A model generated the notes under the pieces. The model was given only the letters and a program-made list of their open reading frames with translations, had not been told where the DNA came from and searched no databases. Shown piece after piece: positions 9,734-19,039 of a stretch of DNA of 64,000 nt. A program made the position numbers and the translations under genes. The stretch's first letter is position 1. Every line of letters begins with the position of its first letter. Origin of the DNA: an uncultured Psychrobacter sp. (lineage in GTDB: Bacteria > Pseudomonadota > Gammaproteobacteria > Pseudomonadales > Moraxellaceae); the NCBI RefSeq assembly GCF_947488565.1, contig NZ_CANKZC010000002.1, positions 124,001-188,000 on the forward strand, written 5' to 3'.

Positions 9734-10405
9734 TCAAAACCTCAGACGTTTTTGTACATGTTGCACACCGATAGAAGCGCTTAAGCTGATGACAAAATAC
9801 ACCGCCCCTGCGCCTAATATATAAGGTGTCAATAAACCCATCAGCTCACCACGGACATAGGCTGCACGGAAAAAGTCTGTCAAACCAATAGCAAATACCA
9901 ACGTCGTATCTTGGAATAAAATAATACATTGTTGCAAGATAAGTGGCAGCATTTTGCGAAAGGCTTGCGGTAATACGATCAAACGCATGGTCTGCCCATA
10001 AGTCATACCCAAGGCTTTTGCAGCATTGACTTGGCCGCTACCAATAGACTGAATACCTGCCCGTACCACTTCTGAAAAGTAGGCGGCTTCAAACATCATA
10101 AAAGCAACGACGCATGAAGCAAAGGCGGCATCAAGTTGCAAGTATTTACCAGCTACCCAAAAATAGATCATCGGTACGGCAAAATAAAACCATAGCAATA
10201 CTAGTAGCAGCGGTACAGAACGAAAGTAATTGACGTAGAGTTTGGCGGGTACTTCTAGCGCCTTAATACCAGATAAGCGCATCAAAGCGAGTACGGTTCC
10301 TAAACTGATACCACCGAGAATGGCTAAAAACAATACTTTTAAGGTGGTTAGCATGCCACCCATTAGACCTGGATAGGCCGTTGCAAGTTCGGTCATCATA
10401 CTCAT
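9734..10405 (-). CDS. gltK: Glutamate/aspartate ABC transporter permease
   Basis: A 223-residue inner-membrane permease of the HisMQ class with the EAA-loop pattern AKALGMTYGQTMRLIVLPQAF near residue 130 and about five hydrophobic segments. The start codon overlaps the gltJ stop by 4 bp (ATGA), which indicates translational coupling. It forms the channel with GltJ. Confidence 0.88.
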   Translation of the reverse strand: MSMMTELATAYPGLMGGMLTTLKVLFLAILGGISLGTVLALMRLSGIKALEVPAKLYVNYFRSVPLLLVLLWFYFAVPMIYFWVAGKYLQLDAAFASCVVAFMMFEAAYFSEVVRAGIQSIGSGQVNAAKALGMTYGQTMRLIVLPQAFRKMLPLILQQCIILFQDTTLVFAIGLTDFFRAAYVRGELMGLLTPYILGAGAVYFVISLSASIGVQHVQKRLRF

Positions 10406-11148
10406 TTCTGACTCCCTGCAATAAGCCCTGGTACACGCAGTTTGCGCTCAATCAAACCCATGATGGCGATTAAAGATAGATTAAATACCAAATAGATAAC
10501 AGTCGCGTAAGTATAAATCTCAAGGTTATTTTGAGTATATTCGCTAATGGTTTTGGTCTGACTAATGAGCTCCATTACGCCGACCAAAGAGGCCACTGAT
10601 GCGTTTTTAAAGCAGTTGGTCAGCTCAGAGCTAAGTGGCGGCAAGATGATACGAAAGGCTTGGGGTAATAAGACTTGTTTATAAGCTTGTAGAACACTAA
10701 ACCCAAGAGCGTAAGCGGCATTGATTTGACCTTGTGGTAGCGACTCAATACCCGTACGCACTTGCTCAACGATACGTGCAGCGGTAAATAAGCCAAGGCC
10801 GATACTTGCTGAGAGCATGGCTGAGGTATTCGGAGACAAGTCTTTATACCACCATTCTTGTAAGGCTGGTGTCAGCCAACCAGGGGCGACATAAAACCAA
10901 AAGAATAATTGAACCAATAAAGGAATATTACGAAAAAAAGTGATGTAGGCGGTGCCAATACTGCGCGCAGTCTTACTTGGCAAAGTACGCATGATACCAA
11001 AGATGGTACCAATGATCATGGCTATCGCCCATGCAATACTACCAATCAATAACAACCAGCCAAGACCGGTGATCATCCAATGTAAGTACAGCTCATTACC
11101 GATACCGGTTTGCTCAAAGAGCACACCCCAGTTCCAGCTATAATTCAT
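10402..11148 (-). CDS. gltJ: Glutamate/aspartate ABC transporter permease
   Basis: A 248-residue permease with the EAA-loop segment AAYALGFSVLQAYKQVLLPQAF near residue 150 and several transmembrane helices. The N-terminus MNYSWNWGVLFEQTG and the segment FFRNIPLLVQLFFWFYV resemble enterobacterial GltJ. A good ribosome site, GGAGAGACAAAA, precedes the ATG. The next gene downstream overlaps by 4 bp. Confidence 0.88.
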   Translation of the reverse strand: MNYSWNWGVLFEQTGIGNELYLHWMITGLGWLLLIGSIAWAIAMIIGTIFGIMRTLPSKTARSIGTAYITFFRNIPLLVQLFFWFYVAPGWLTPALQEWWYKDLSPNTSAMLSASIGLGLFTAARIVEQVRTGIESLPQGQINAAYALGFSVLQAYKQVLLPQAFRIILPPLSSELTNCFKNASVASLVGVMELISQTKTISEYTQNNLEIYTYATVIYLVFNLSLIAIMGLIERKLRVPGLIAGSQK

Positions 11149-11246
11149 TTTTGTCTCTCCGAGCAGCGGAAGATAGACTCAAGCGTTAGGTCAATCTAGA
11201 TGATTTTCCTAAGCGCATGAGTCGGCTATAGTGAGGGACAAATGTC

Positions 11247-12224
11247 TTATTGTGCAGCGTCTTGTGGCTGAGCACTATCGTGCGGGTTAGCAATTAAAGC
11301 CTTTAAGTTGTCTGACATCTCAAAGTTGAGATTGACGTTTTTCGGTGGAATAGGGTTTAAGAACCACTTATCATAGATGCTGTTAATCTCACCTGAGCTA
11401 AAGGTATTAGCAAGCGCCTCATCGACCACCGCTTTAAACTCAGGGTCGTCTTTACGCATCATACAGCCGTAGATTTCAAACGACTGTGGTTCACCTACGA
11501 TGACCCATTCATCAGGATTTTTGGCTTTGGCTTTTTCGCCAGCGAGCAGTACATCATCCATCATAAAGGCATCGGCACGGCCGTTCTCTAACATCAAGAA
11601 ACCTTCACCATGATCTTTTGCGGAGATGACGTTGGTGTCCATATTGTTTTCATCATTGTATTTGCGAATGTAGCGCTCTGAGGTCGTACCGGCCGTAGTA
11701 ACTAAGGTTTTACCTTTTAAGTCTTCAAAATCTTGAATGCCAGAGTCAGTTTTGGTTAACAAGCGCGTCCCAATCTCAAAAAAGCCATTAGAGAACGCAA
11801 CTTGTTTTTGGCGCTCCTCATTGTTGGTCGTTGAGCCACACTCAAAGTCTACCGTACCGTTTTGTACTAGTGGGATACGAGTTTGTGAAGTGATAAGATT
11901 ATAACGGACGTTTAAATCTGGCATGTTTAGCTTTTGCTTGACCGCTTCGACAACTTTCATCTCTAAATCGTGTGCATAGCCCATTGGCTGGTTGGGATCA
12001 TCAGCGATATAAGAAAATGGAATTGAGGAGTCACGATAACCGACGACGATAGTGCCAGAATCTTTTATTTTTTGTAGGGTACCACTAGCACTCGCGGCAG
12101 TTTCCGTCGTAGCAGCATCATCTGCTGGAGCTTCGCTGGTCGTTTGATTACTGTTATTACAGCCAGCTAAGCCAAACGCCATAGCAGCAACTAGTGTTAG
12201 AGGTTTTGAGAGCGAGTAAGCCAT
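11247..12224 (-). CDS. gltI: Glutamate/aspartate ABC transporter periplasmic binding lipoprotein
   Basis: About 325 residues with a lipoprotein signal ending in the lipobox LAGC near residue 22, then a Ser/Thr/Ala-rich linker and a family-3 solute-binding domain. GTIVVGYRDSSIPFSY, NGTVDFECGSTTNNEERQ and NGRADAFMMDDVLL match GltI-type receptors. It captures glutamate or aspartate for GltJKL. The enterobacterial protein is soluble, whereas this one appears lipid-anchored. The ATG at 12224 is preferred because AAGGA lies 8 nt upstream; the longer frame begins at 12233 inside that ribosome site. Confidence 0.88.
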   Translation of the reverse strand: MAYSLSKPLTLVAAMAFGLAGCNNSNQTTSEAPADDAATTETAASASGTLQKIKDSGTIVVGYRDSSIPFSYIADDPNQPMGYAHDLEMKVVEAVKQKLNMPDLNVRYNLITSQTRIPLVQNGTVDFECGSTTNNEERQKQVAFSNGFFEIGTRLLTKTDSGIQDFEDLKGKTLVTTAGTTSERYIRKYNDENNMDTNVISAKDHGEGFLMLENGRADAFMMDDVLLAGEKAKAKNPDEWVIVGEPQSFEIYGCMMRKDDPEFKAVVDEALANTFSSGEINSIYDKWFLNPIPPKNVNLNFEMSDNLKALIANPHDSAQPQDAAQ

Positions 12225-12316
12225 AAGATACATCCTTTTATCAAATTAGTACAAATAGTGAAAACTCTGAACATTGTTTATCCTACTGTCCAGCATCCTT
12301 GCTGTTACTTTCAGTT

Positions 12317-12346
12317 ATCATAGAGCAACTTAATGTTACTGTACAA
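12317..12346 (-). promoter_or_regulatory. Candidate sigma70 promoter for gltIJKL
   Basis: On the minus strand TTGTAC (12346-12341), an 18-bp spacer and TATGAT (12322-12317). It would give a leader of roughly 85 nt before gltI. It is a sequence match only. Confidence 0.45.
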
Positions 12347-12480
12347 TACTTTTAACACTCTTAATAGACTTTTTTGCGTATATTCATAATATCTCATGTA
12401 TTGCAACAAAACTCGTATCAGCACATAAAGTCTCTATTGGAACACTATGACTTAAACTTGATTATCATGCTTGTGGCGTT

Positions 12481-12508
12481 GTTGATAATTTACCAATAAT
12501 CCCCATAA
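12481..12508 (+). promoter_or_regulatory. Candidate heat-shock (sigma32) promoter of hslO
   Basis: GTTGATA at 12481-12487 and CCCCATAA at 12501-12508 are separated by 13 bp. This is close to the RpoH consensus CTTGAAA-N11-16-CCCCATNT. The predicted start of transcription is about 27 nt before the hslO ATG. Hsp33 is a heat-shock gene in other Proteobacteria, so the match is biologically sensible. Confidence 0.6.
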
Positions 12509-12540
12509 AGTTAGCAACTTCTTAATCTTACTAACGACTT

Positions 12541-13518
12541 ATGACTCAAACCAATCACAATACTCAAGTAACGACGGCTAATACGGCTTGTACCAATAAC
12601 GACGTACGCCAGCGCTTTTTTATTCAAGACTCACCTGTACGTGGTGATGTCGTTCGTCTATCACGTAGTTATGCCAGTACTATCGCTCAAAAGCCCTACC
12701 CTGAAGCGATTAAGCGCTTGCTAGGTGAGATGCTAACGGCGGCCAGTTTGCTTATTGGTACTGTCAAAATAGACGGCCGCTTATCTATTCAATTACAATC
12801 ATCAGACAGTGGTAGTTTGCTAAATTGGGCAATGGCTGAATGTGATCAAAACGGTATTATTCGTGCACTTGCCAGCTGGAAAGCTGATACAGATGAGCAA
12901 GTACAAGCATGGGAAAACATGACCTGTGCTAATGAAGCCTTCGCTGAGCTTGGGGCTATGGGTCAAGGTGTGTTATTTATTAATATTCAGCCCGATGGCG
13001 GTGAGGCGTATCAAGGTATCGTTGAGCGTAGCCATGACAATTTGGCTGACTGCTTGGCCCATTATCAAAAGCAGTCTGCACAAATTCCAACGCTGATTAA
13101 TTTGGCATCTGATGGCTTGCAAGCGGGTGGTATATTGGTACAAATGCTGCCTCGTACTGCTGAGGAAACCTATGAAGTAGAGCAAAACGAAGACGCGGGT
13201 ATCGATGATGATTTGTGGACGCGTTTAAGTGTGTTGACTCGTACGGTCAAAGCCGAAGAGTTGACCACACTCGATACCAACGAAATCTTGTATCGTTTGT
13301 ACAATGAAGAAAACGTCGTCGCCCCTGACCCTGTCGAGCTGGCCTTTGGCTGTACTTGTTCACGTAAAAAGTCAGAGATGGCGATTGAGCAAATCGGTGA
13401 AGCAGAAGCTTTGGATATTATTGAAGAGCAAGGCGGAACATTCGAGATGGATTGTGGATTCTGCGGTGAAATTTATAAATTTAACAAAGACGATATTACA
13501 GCGATATTTGCTGAGTAG
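12541..13518 (+). CDS. hslO: Redox-regulated holdase chaperone Hsp33
   Basis: A 325-residue Hsp33 homologue, slightly longer than the usual ~290 because of an N-terminal Thr/Asn-rich stretch before RQRFFIQDSPVRGDVVRL. The zinc-binding redox switch is intact: C271-x-C273 in FGCTCSRKKSE and C305-x-x-C308 in DCGFCGEIY. In the family, oxidation of these cysteines releases zinc and activates ATP-independent holdase activity in the cytoplasm under oxidative heat stress. A sigma32-like promoter lies just upstream and a terminator downstream, so it is probably monocistronic. No strong Shine-Dalgarno sequence is visible before the ATG. Confidence 0.93.
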   Translation: MTQTNHNTQVTTANTACTNNDVRQRFFIQDSPVRGDVVRLSRSYASTIAQKPYPEAIKRLLGEMLTAASLLIGTVKIDGRLSIQLQSSDSGSLLNWAMAECDQNGIIRALASWKADTDEQVQAWENMTCANEAFAELGAMGQGVLFINIQPDGGEAYQGIVERSHDNLADCLAHYQKQSAQIPTLINLASDGLQAGGILVQMLPRTAEETYEVEQNEDAGIDDDLWTRLSVLTRTVKAEELTTLDTNEILYRLYNEENVVAPDPVELAFGCTCSRKKSEMAIEQIGEAEALDIIEEQGGTFEMDCGFCGEIYKFNKDDITAIFAE

Positions 13519-13558
13519 TTATTATTAACTTGCTTTGTTTCATTTGAACTCATAATTG

Positions 13559-13595
13559 AAACCCTCAAGTGTAATGCTTGGGGGTTTTATTTTAC
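13559..13595 (+). terminator. Intrinsic terminator after hslO
   Basis: Stem AAACCCTCAAG (13559-13569) with CTTGGGGGTTT (13577-13587), one G-U pair, followed by TTATTTTA. It could also serve the lipase-like gene converging from the right. Confidence 0.78.
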
Positions 13596-13622
13596 TGGAT
13601 GAATGTAGATAAAAAAATAAAA

Positions 13623-15116
13623 CTACACCCTCACCTCGATATTTTCAGGATAAGAATGGATGCAAGTGCCAAGTACATCTCCGTCCTGATTAGCGCTACT
13701 CTGACCGTTATCCAGCAGCCATGCGACCACTTGTTTGTGCACTCTATCGTTATAAAGTAAATTGTAATGACTCACACCATAGAAAATAGCCTTGTGTCCT
13801 TCAGGTACTGACAAAGCATGCTCGCCATCATACTCCCCTAGCGCAGATTCTATCGTCACCAGACCATCGCCCAATAGGCTTGTCGCTCTAGAGTCATAAT
13901 GAGCTTCAACCAGTGTGGCGGCGATAAAATACGTATTGACATGTAGCGGCAACCGCGCAGGATGATGGAACTCTTGCGGCAGTACACTGCGACCTTCTAA
14001 AGACATCCAGTCATCGTCACGAATACTACCATGACGCAAATCGATGATGCCTGTACTACGTAAATCACCCAACTTCGCAAGTGATCCTGCAAAAGGTAGT
14101 TTGGCGATCATATCTTGTACAAAATAGCCGATACGCTCTAGGCTTGCCCCATGATGCGGTGAACCAAGAGTAATCAAATTACCCACTCGCTTTACCCAAT
14201 CAAAGCCTTGCTGTTTACCGTAAAACAAGGCACTACGAGCGACCAATCCGCCCATGCTATGTCCAACTAAGTCTATCTGACTGATGTTTGGATTATGTGC
14301 TACCAGCTCTTGTAGTACTTTGGAGAAGTTACGACCATTGAGCGAGATACGTCGTCCGGTATTGTAATCAAGATATAAAACGGTGGATTTAGGCAGACTG
14401 CGCTTAATATGTGCACCAAGGCTGTTTGGTTCAGATGGTTGCCAGCTTAAATGACTCATGCAAAGACCATGGCACAAGATAATAACGCGTCCTGATATTT
14501 CTTTGTTTTGCAGCTGTTCACTTCTTGGACGTGAGGCGCTATCGTATAAAATCATGGGAATCGCGAGGGGATTGTCATGATTGACCAGATGATCGCCCAT
14601 CACGCCATTTAGGACGTTGATAAGCTGTTTAAAAGATTCTGGTAGCGGACGGGCGTCTTTTTGACTAATTACGTTTTTATACAATCGCAGTGCCAATGCT
14701 AGATTATTGCCAACCAAGGATGCTACCCGGCGTACCGCCCTATAGATTCGACCGGTGAGACCACGTTGCCATTTACTGACATTGCTTTCATTAAAACGCC
14801 CCAAAGGACGTAAAACAATCTCACGGTGAATAGCTTCAACAATATCAGTTACCTCCACCACTCCCATTGTAGCAAGCTGTGCTAACCCCTCAAAAAAGTC
14901 GCTTAAAGATATAGGATTATATGCAATGGTGGTTCTATTATCGTTTGCCTGTAATTCTATTGCGTCATCGATATAGATATATTCAAGCTTAGCCAGCTCT
15001 TCATATAGGTCACCTTGGAACCTTGAGCTAGTATCAGAGCCAGAGCTTATATTAGGCTCAAGCTTATTTTTGGCAAATAAATTGTGAATCGAATCGATAG
15101 AATCTAGATTGTTCAT
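13623..15116 (-). CDS. Alpha/beta-hydrolase, lipase/esterase-like (PGAP1-like)
   Basis: A 497-residue protein with an alpha/beta-hydrolase core in the C-terminal two thirds. The oxyanion strand VIILCHGLCMSHLSWQ is near residue 210 and the nucleophile elbow DLVGHSMGGLVARSA near residue 285. Candidate acid and His residues lie in SLLGDGLVTIESALG and YGVSHYNLLYNDR. The N-terminal 200 residues have no motif I recognise. No signal peptide is visible, so it is probably cytoplasmic or peripherally membrane-bound. Substrate is unknown; a lipase or polyester-type esterase is plausible from the fold. The ATG lacks a clear ribosome site. Confidence 0.72.
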   Translation of the reverse strand: MNNLDSIDSIHNLFAKNKLEPNISSGSDTSSRFQGDLYEELAKLEYIYIDDAIELQANDNRTTIAYNPISLSDFFEGLAQLATMGVVEVTDIVEAIHREIVLRPLGRFNESNVSKWQRGLTGRIYRAVRRVASLVGNNLALALRLYKNVISQKDARPLPESFKQLINVLNGVMGDHLVNHDNPLAIPMILYDSASRPRSEQLQNKEISGRVIILCHGLCMSHLSWQPSEPNSLGAHIKRSLPKSTVLYLDYNTGRRISLNGRNFSKVLQELVAHNPNISQIDLVGHSMGGLVARSALFYGKQQGFDWVKRVGNLITLGSPHHGASLERIGYFVQDMIAKLPFAGSLAKLGDLRSTGIIDLRHGSIRDDDWMSLEGRSVLPQEFHHPARLPLHVNTYFIAATLVEAHYDSRATSLLGDGLVTIESALGEYDGEHALSVPEGHKAIFYGVSHYNLLYNDRVHKQVVAWLLDNGQSSANQDGDVLGTCIHSYPENIEVRV

Positions 15117-15224
15117 AGTTTTGATATATCTGGTGACAAGAGTACCTATTCATAGTATCTGCTATGTCAGATAAACAAAACCTCTATCCTGTCACATAAG
15201 ATTACTGTGCTCATTTTCAATATA

Positions 15225-15256
15225 AAATCCCAAGCATTGGCTTGGGATTTTTTATT
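15225..15256 (-). terminator. Intrinsic terminator after FAA-hydrolase gene
   Basis: Arms AATCCCAAG (15226-15234) and CTTGGGATT (15241-15249) with a 6-nt loop. Both strands have a T-run after the stem; in context it ends the minus-strand gene stopping at 15300. Confidence 0.75.
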
Positions 15257-15299
15257 TTCAGACATCAAATTTTTATTTAAGCTTATATTTAGAGTAACA

Positions 15300-16040
15300 C
15301 TATTGCACTCGCGCCTGCCACTCATGCGCGCCCAATACCAATTTTAACTCATCGCCTGCATGCAAGATACCAACGCCACTTGGGGTGCCGGTCATAATCA
15401 CATCACCTGCTTGCAAACTAAAAGCATGGCTAATCTCGGCAAGTAACTCATAAACAGGGAATAGCATCAGCGCGCTATTACCGTCTTGCTTAAGCTCGTC
15501 ATTAATATAAAGCTGGTAATGCACATCGCTACAGTCACCAAATGCCAGCGGATCAATCCAGTCAGCAAACACACATGCGCCATCAAAGCACTTTGCCCGC
15601 TCCCATGGATGGCCTTGTTCTTTGAGCTCACTTTGTAAGTCTCGCAAAGTCAAATCTAGTCCTAGCGTGACTGCTTCAATTAAACCAGTCGTACTGACAA
15701 CCTCTTCTAACGAAGCTGACTTTAAATCCTTGCCCAAACGAATACAGAATTCTGCTTCGTAATGTACTGGATATACTTTTTTGCGGGGTGTATCACGGAC
15801 ACTACTAGGAATAACGTCTGATAAAGAGATAATACTTGAAGCAGGCTTGATAAATAGTAATGGACGCGTTGGAACAGCATTGCCAAGCTCAGCGGCGTGA
15901 GCGGCATAATTGCGACCGACGCAGACGACTTTGCCTATCAAATGACGCTTGTTTTGGTTGCTGTTATCATCGTCTATGCTAAACTCATTAGCCTCTCTAA
16001 CGATGTCATTAATCAAAGAAACATGGGGAGATTCAGTCAT
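15300..16040 (-). CDS. Fumarylacetoacetate hydrolase family protein
   Basis: A 246-residue FAH-family enzyme. Visible are VVCVGRNYAAHAAELGN near residue 37, the metal-binding EAEFCIRLGKDLKSA near residue 95, and MTGTPSGVGILHAGDEL near residue 218. Members cleave C-C bonds in 2,4-diketo acids or act as oxaloacetate decarboxylases/tautomerases with a divalent metal; which one this is cannot be told. The length fits fumarylpyruvate-hydrolase/YcgM-type proteins. It stands alone between an ABC transporter and a lipase with its own terminator. Confidence 0.8.
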   Translation of the reverse strand: MTESPHVSLINDIVREANEFSIDDDNSNQNKRHLIGKVVCVGRNYAAHAAELGNAVPTRPLLFIKPASSIISLSDVIPSSVRDTPRKKVYPVHYEAEFCIRLGKDLKSASLEEVVSTTGLIEAVTLGLDLTLRDLQSELKEQGHPWERAKCFDGACVFADWIDPLAFGDCSDVHYQLYINDELKQDGNSALMLFPVYELLAEISHAFSLQAGDVIMTGTPSGVGILHAGDELKLVLGAHEWQARVQ

Positions 16041-16186
16041 AATGCGTTCTCACTATAAAAGGAAGTCATACGAGCATTTACCAAGTAACTTTCATCACTA
16101 TTTTTCATTATTATCTTTTAGTAGCGGTCAATCAACCGCTCTATCGTAATGTCTGATCATCTATGTAATAAAAACATGGTCCTATA

Positions 16187-16912
16187 TCATGGGATAGTAC
16201 GTGTCACGACATCTGGTGGTACGTAGCTGGTATGACGATTCATACGTTTTTCAAACCTGCCAAAAACGAATAAAATTACCCATGATAATAGTAAGTAAAC
16301 AATACCTGCAGCGAAGAATAACTCCATCAAAGTATAAGTACGAGCACTAATAGTACGGGCTACCCCAGTGATATCCATCAGCGCAATCGTTGAGGCTAAG
16401 GCACTACCCTTAAGCATAAAAATCACTTCGTTACTATACGCTGGAATCACAATACCAAATGCTCGCGGCAAAGTAATACGGGTGAGCTTTTGCCATTTTG
16501 ACATGCCGATCGCATCGGCCGCTTCAAGCTCACCGACTGGGATGGTCTGAATGGCTCCGCGAATAATTTCGGCAAGATACGCACTCGTATTCATCGTAAA
16601 CGCGATAATGGCGCACCAATAAGCTTGGCTAAGTACTGGCTCCCACAAGAACGAATCACGTACGGCTTCAAACTGGCCAAGACCATAGTAAATCAAGAAT
16701 ATCTGTACCAGTAGCGGCGTACCACGAAAGAAGAAGATATACAAAAAAGGTATAATCTGTACCAACCAGCTTTTGGACAATCTTAATAACGCTAAAACCA
16801 AGCCTAAAAATAGCCCAATGATGCCTGAGACTACCACCAGTTGCACGGTCAACACTGCACCGCCCAATAAATCTGGGATATGATCAAAAATAACCTGCCA
16901 ATTCCAATCCAT
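16187..16912 (-). CDS. Basic amino acid-type ABC transporter permease (ArtM/HisM-like)
   Basis: About 241 residues beginning MDWNWQVIFDHIPDLLGGA. The HisMQ-class EAA loop is in LEAADAIGMSKWQKLTRITLP near residue 150, with five or so hydrophobic helices. The ATG at 16912 is chosen because AGGAGAG lies 8 nt upstream; the reading frame extends 27 codons further but would overlap the upstream permease. It pairs with the gene at 16926-17645, 13 bp away. Together they match the ArtQM/HisQM organisation for arginine, ornithine, lysine or histidine uptake. Confidence 0.82.
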   Translation of the reverse strand: MDWNWQVIFDHIPDLLGGAVLTVQLVVVSGIIGLFLGLVLALLRLSKSWLVQIIPFLYIFFFRGTPLLVQIFLIYYGLGQFEAVRDSFLWEPVLSQAYWCAIIAFTMNTSAYLAEIIRGAIQTIPVGELEAADAIGMSKWQKLTRITLPRAFGIVIPAYSNEVIFMLKGSALASTIALMDITGVARTISARTYTLMELFFAAGIVYLLLSWVILFVFGRFEKRMNRHTSYVPPDVVTRTIP

Positions 16913-16925
16913 GAGTATCTCTCCT

Positions 16926-17645
16926 CTACCCTGTGGTCGATTGACGGCTAAGCTTCTTTGCATAGCGTGCTGCTGGGTTTGCACGCCATTCAAGCCACAT
17001 CATAAAGCCAGTTATGAGCATCGTCAGCCCCAAATAAATAATCGCTGCTGCCATATAAAACGTAAAAGGCTGCTGGGTTGACTGAGCGGCGCGCGATGAC
17101 TGATACATAATATCTTTAAGACCAATGACTGATACCAAAGCGGTATCTTTGAGCAGTACCAAAAATAAATTACCCAAACCTGGTAGGGCAATCTGCCACA
17201 CTTGCGGTAAAGTAATCCGATAAAACGTCTGAAGAGGACGCATGCCAACCGCTTGAGCCGCCTCACTTTGACCTACTGGAATCTCCTGAATGGACATCCG
17301 TAAAATCTCGGTCGCATATGCACCAAAGGCAATAGACAAGGCCATGACCCCGCCCCAAAATGCACTGATCTCAATATAGTCATTATAACCAAAATTTTTG
17401 AGTACACTCATGAGCAATATGGAGCCGCCATAATATATGAACAGTACCAATAGTAGCTCGGGGATACCGCGCATCGTGGCTGTATAAACAGTCGCAATTT
17501 TACGTAGTATCCAAACCTTGGACAGCTTAGCAGTCGCACCCAAAAGCCCGAGGACCATGCCTATAATTAAGCTGGTCAAAGCAAGCTTGATAGTGACGGT
17601 TGCGCCGCTCAGTAAGAGCGCGCCAAATCCTTGTAAGTCAAACAC
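16926..17645 (-). CDS. Basic amino acid-type ABC transporter permease (ArtQ/HisQ-like)
   Basis: A 239-residue inner-membrane permease with the EAA-loop segment SEAAQAVGMRPLQTFYRITLP near residue 140. The start is a GTG (17645-17643) with FDLQGFGALLLSGATVTIKL following; no in-frame ATG lies near. It is the first gene of a two-permease unit, separated from the binding-protein genes by a terminator and a 424-bp gap, so channel and receptors are transcribed separately. Confidence 0.82.
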   Translation of the reverse strand: MFDLQGFGALLLSGATVTIKLALTSLIIGMVLGLLGATAKLSKVWILRKIATVYTATMRGIPELLLVLFIYYGGSILLMSVLKNFGYNDYIEISAFWGGVMALSIAFGAYATEILRMSIQEIPVGQSEAAQAVGMRPLQTFYRITLPQVWQIALPGLGNLFLVLLKDTALVSVIGLKDIMYQSSRAAQSTQQPFTFYMAAAIIYLGLTMLITGFMMWLEWRANPAARYAKKLSRQSTTG

Positions 17646-17882
17646 AGTTGTCCACTCAGTCTCTTTATATTAGCCAGTTAGCAGAATGTTAGTTAAAGAA
17701 TCCGTATCAATCGTCTTATATCTTCTAGAACAATGACAAATGTCGCCTTGTACAGAGACGACGATTGATTGACTCGGTAGAAATGCGCCGTGATTTTATC
17801 ATAATCGGCAAGCTCTATGTTACTGCTCATAAGCAAAACCTGTCTATAAATGAACATTGCTATTGTCAAAACCCCTACTATT

Positions 17883-17912
17883 AGGATAAATTTGGCAAGA
17901 CTGTATAGTCAA
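17883..17912 (-). promoter_or_regulatory. Weak candidate sigma70 promoter for the permease pair
   Basis: On the minus strand TTGACT (17912-17907), an 18-bp spacer and TATCCT (17888-17883). It would give a leader of about 230 nt. The rest of the 17646-18069 gap shows only the terminator for the upstream receptor gene. Confidence 0.35.
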
Positions 17913-17973
17913 TTTACAGTTGTCTTTCTTATCTAGCAGATACGAAAGCCGACATTACGATAGAAAACATTGA

Positions 17974-18013
17974 CAAAATAAAAAGGATATCACCGGTCTG
18001 GCAATATCCTTTT
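17974..18013 (-). terminator. Intrinsic terminator after the third binding-protein gene
   Basis: Perfect 10-bp arms AAAAGGATAT (17981-17990) and ATATCCTTTT (18004-18013), followed on the minus strand by TTTATTTTG. It closes the three-receptor operon. Confidence 0.8.
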
Positions 18014-18069
18014 GACTAATAAGGTAAGTATTTTGAGGTTGGTTTATAGATCATTACACTAGAACACCT

Positions 18070-18981
18070 CTATTGAGCAGTAGTATCTGCGATAGGTTCA
18101 TCGGTTACCACAATTGGTATAGCAAAGTACTTTTGATTGAGCTTATCATAAGTACCATCAGCTTTTAGATTCTTTAATGATTGATTAATTTTTGCTTGCA
18201 GATCATCGCCAGGACGCACGGCGATTGCAAAGTTGTCATCGATATCGATCTCTTCCCCTTTGACTACATAGCCGCTACCTGATGGTGAGCTTAACCATTC
18301 TAGCGCTGGTAGCTTATCAGATATCATCGCATCAACGCGGCCTGACCCTAAGTCCAAAAACGCATTGCTCAAAGTATCATATAACTTCATATTTGCTTTT
18401 GGATAAGTCTCCTCTAACCACTGTGAAGAGATGGTCGAGCGCTGGGCGGCAATAGAATGGGCATCGATATCACTACTCAGACTTGGATCAAAGCCACTGT
18501 CTTGTTTGGCCAAAAACACCAAAGTATTGCTAAAATAAGGATCAGTAAAGCTGACTTGCTGCGCGCGCTCTGGCGTTATAGACATCGCAGCTACAATCGC
18601 ATCATACTTGCCAGCCTTCAGGCCAGGAATGATACCGTCCCAATCTTGCGCCGTAATCTCACAGGTGACTTGCATATCCGCACAAATGGCATTGGCCATA
18701 TCGACATCGAAACCGCCGAGTGTCCCATCTGCATTGGTATAGTTAAAAGGCGCATAAGCACCTTCGGTACCAATACGTAGCACCTCACCTGACTCAGCCG
18801 CTGCCGTAGTCTCATCAGCTGTTGCATTAACGTTCTCAGCACTGTCTTGGCTATTACTACAACCAGCTAACGTAAACGCTGCCACCATAGCCAATGAAGG
18901 AGCTAGTAAACGATTCACTCTAGTCGATCTCACAACAGACATATTCGCCATTACGATCGCGGAGACAAAATGGTTGCTCAT
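18070..18981 (-). CDS. Amino acid-binding lipoprotein, receptor copy 3
   Basis: About 303 residues. The signal has its lipobox LAGC near residue 41, followed by a Thr/Ala/Glu-rich linker and a family-3 solute-binding domain. IGTEGAYAPFNYTNADGTLG and QDWDGIIPGLKAGKYDAIVA are the LAO/HisJ/ArtJ signatures, and AQRSTISSQWLEE is the ligand-binding Arg-Ser-Thr segment. It is the third of three tandem paralogues. The ATG at 18981 is preferred, with AAGGA 5 nt upstream; its hydrophobic segment starts unusually far in, so a still later start is possible. The likely ligand is a basic amino acid. Confidence 0.82.
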   Translation of the reverse strand: MSNHFVSAIVMANMSVVRSTRVNRLLAPSLAMVAAFTLAGCSNSQDSAENVNATADETTAAAESGEVLRIGTEGAYAPFNYTNADGTLGGFDVDMANAICADMQVTCEITAQDWDGIIPGLKAGKYDAIVAAMSITPERAQQVSFTDPYFSNTLVFLAKQDSGFDPSLSSDIDAHSIAAQRSTISSQWLEETYPKANMKLYDTLSNAFLDLGSGRVDAMISDKLPALEWLSSPSGSGYVVKGEEIDIDDNFAIAVRPGDDLQAKINQSLKNLKADGTYDKLNQKYFAIPIVVTDEPIADTTAQ

Positions 18982-19039
18982 AATCATCCTTGATATTTAC
19001 TAAAGACCAACAGCCTAGGTTTTACTCATTAAAGCGCTA

